Below are positions 5,796 through 5,811 of a stretch of DNA of 5,811 nucleotides, piece by piece. The notes under the pieces were generated by a model, which had not been told where the DNA came from, made no database searches, and saw only the letters and a program-made list of their open reading frames with translations. The stretch spans positions 1 through 5,811 of the forward strand of contig CANHYS010000169.1 in the NCBI GenBank assembly GCA_947464585.1, written 5' to 3'. Every line of letters starts with the position of its first letter. Within the stretch, counting starts at the first letter, position 1. This DNA comes from Planctomycetaceae bacterium. GTDB taxonomy: Bacteria; Planctomycetota; Planctomycetia; Pirellulales; UBA1268. The translations under genes and the position numbers were made by a program.

Positions 5796-5811
5796 ATGGC
5801 AAAAGCAGGTC
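5796..5811 (+). CDS. Possible start of a further gene, truncated by the window edge
   Basis: An ATG at 5796 begins Met-Ala-Lys-Ala-Gly before the window ends. It follows a 208-bp gap, a candidate promoter and a direct repeat, which fits a gene start. There is no Shine-Dalgarno sequence, and five codons are too few to identify a product or confirm that the frame stays open. Confidence 0.3.

Noticed and set aside
1861..5805. The shared 11-mer tcatggcaaaa at 1861-1871 and 5795-5805 as a possible duplicated start region or attachment site.
   Set aside because: Similarity ends immediately on both sides, and at 1861 the relevant gene is on the opposite strand; chance is the simplest explanation.

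Overview
The window looks like planctomycete DNA, most likely from the order Pirellulales or a close relative. It is GC-rich, and three of its four readable genes belong to families typical of that phylum: a Planctomycete-type cytochrome/DUF1549 protein with paired CxxCH motifs, an ECF sigma factor of the Rhodopirellula/Verrucomicrobium type, and a FecR-like transmembrane protein with a LamG ectodomain. This assignment rests on family recognition from the sequence alone, with no database search.

Layout, left to right. Positions 1-1864 (minus strand) hold the N-terminal 621 codons of a large exported haem protein (PSCyt1, then DUF1549, then a discoidin-like domain). Its C-terminus, expected to include DUF1553, lies beyond the left edge. 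A 203-bp gap with small repeats (1865-2067) follows. Positions 2068-3093 (minus) are a complete CorA-family divalent cation channel. A 162-bp divergent intergenic region (3094-3255) carries a perfect 14-bp palindrome and a strong Shine-Dalgarno sequence. Positions 3256-3819 (plus) encode the ECF sigma factor. Ten bases later, 3830-5587 (plus) encode its likely membrane partner: a cytoplasmic anti-sigma-like segment, one membrane helix, a FecR domain and a LamG domain. A 208-bp gap (5588-5795) holds a GC-rich dyad, a possible promoter and a 13-bp-period direct repeat. A possible next gene starts at 5796, with five codons visible.

How the genes may work together: the sigma factor and the FecR/LamG protein are almost certainly co-transcribed and form a membrane signalling pair. 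The LamG domain, outside the cytoplasmic membrane, is the probable sensor. The cytochrome/DUF1549 protein belongs to a family often found near such pairs in Planctomycetes, but here it is on the other strand and separated by corA, so any regulatory link is inference.

The most unusual structural feature is a REP-like palindromic repeat with a duplicated right arm (4088-4153). It lies in frame inside the FecR/LamG gene, in the linker just before the membrane helix. No RNA gene, CRISPR array, transposase or complete insertion sequence was seen.
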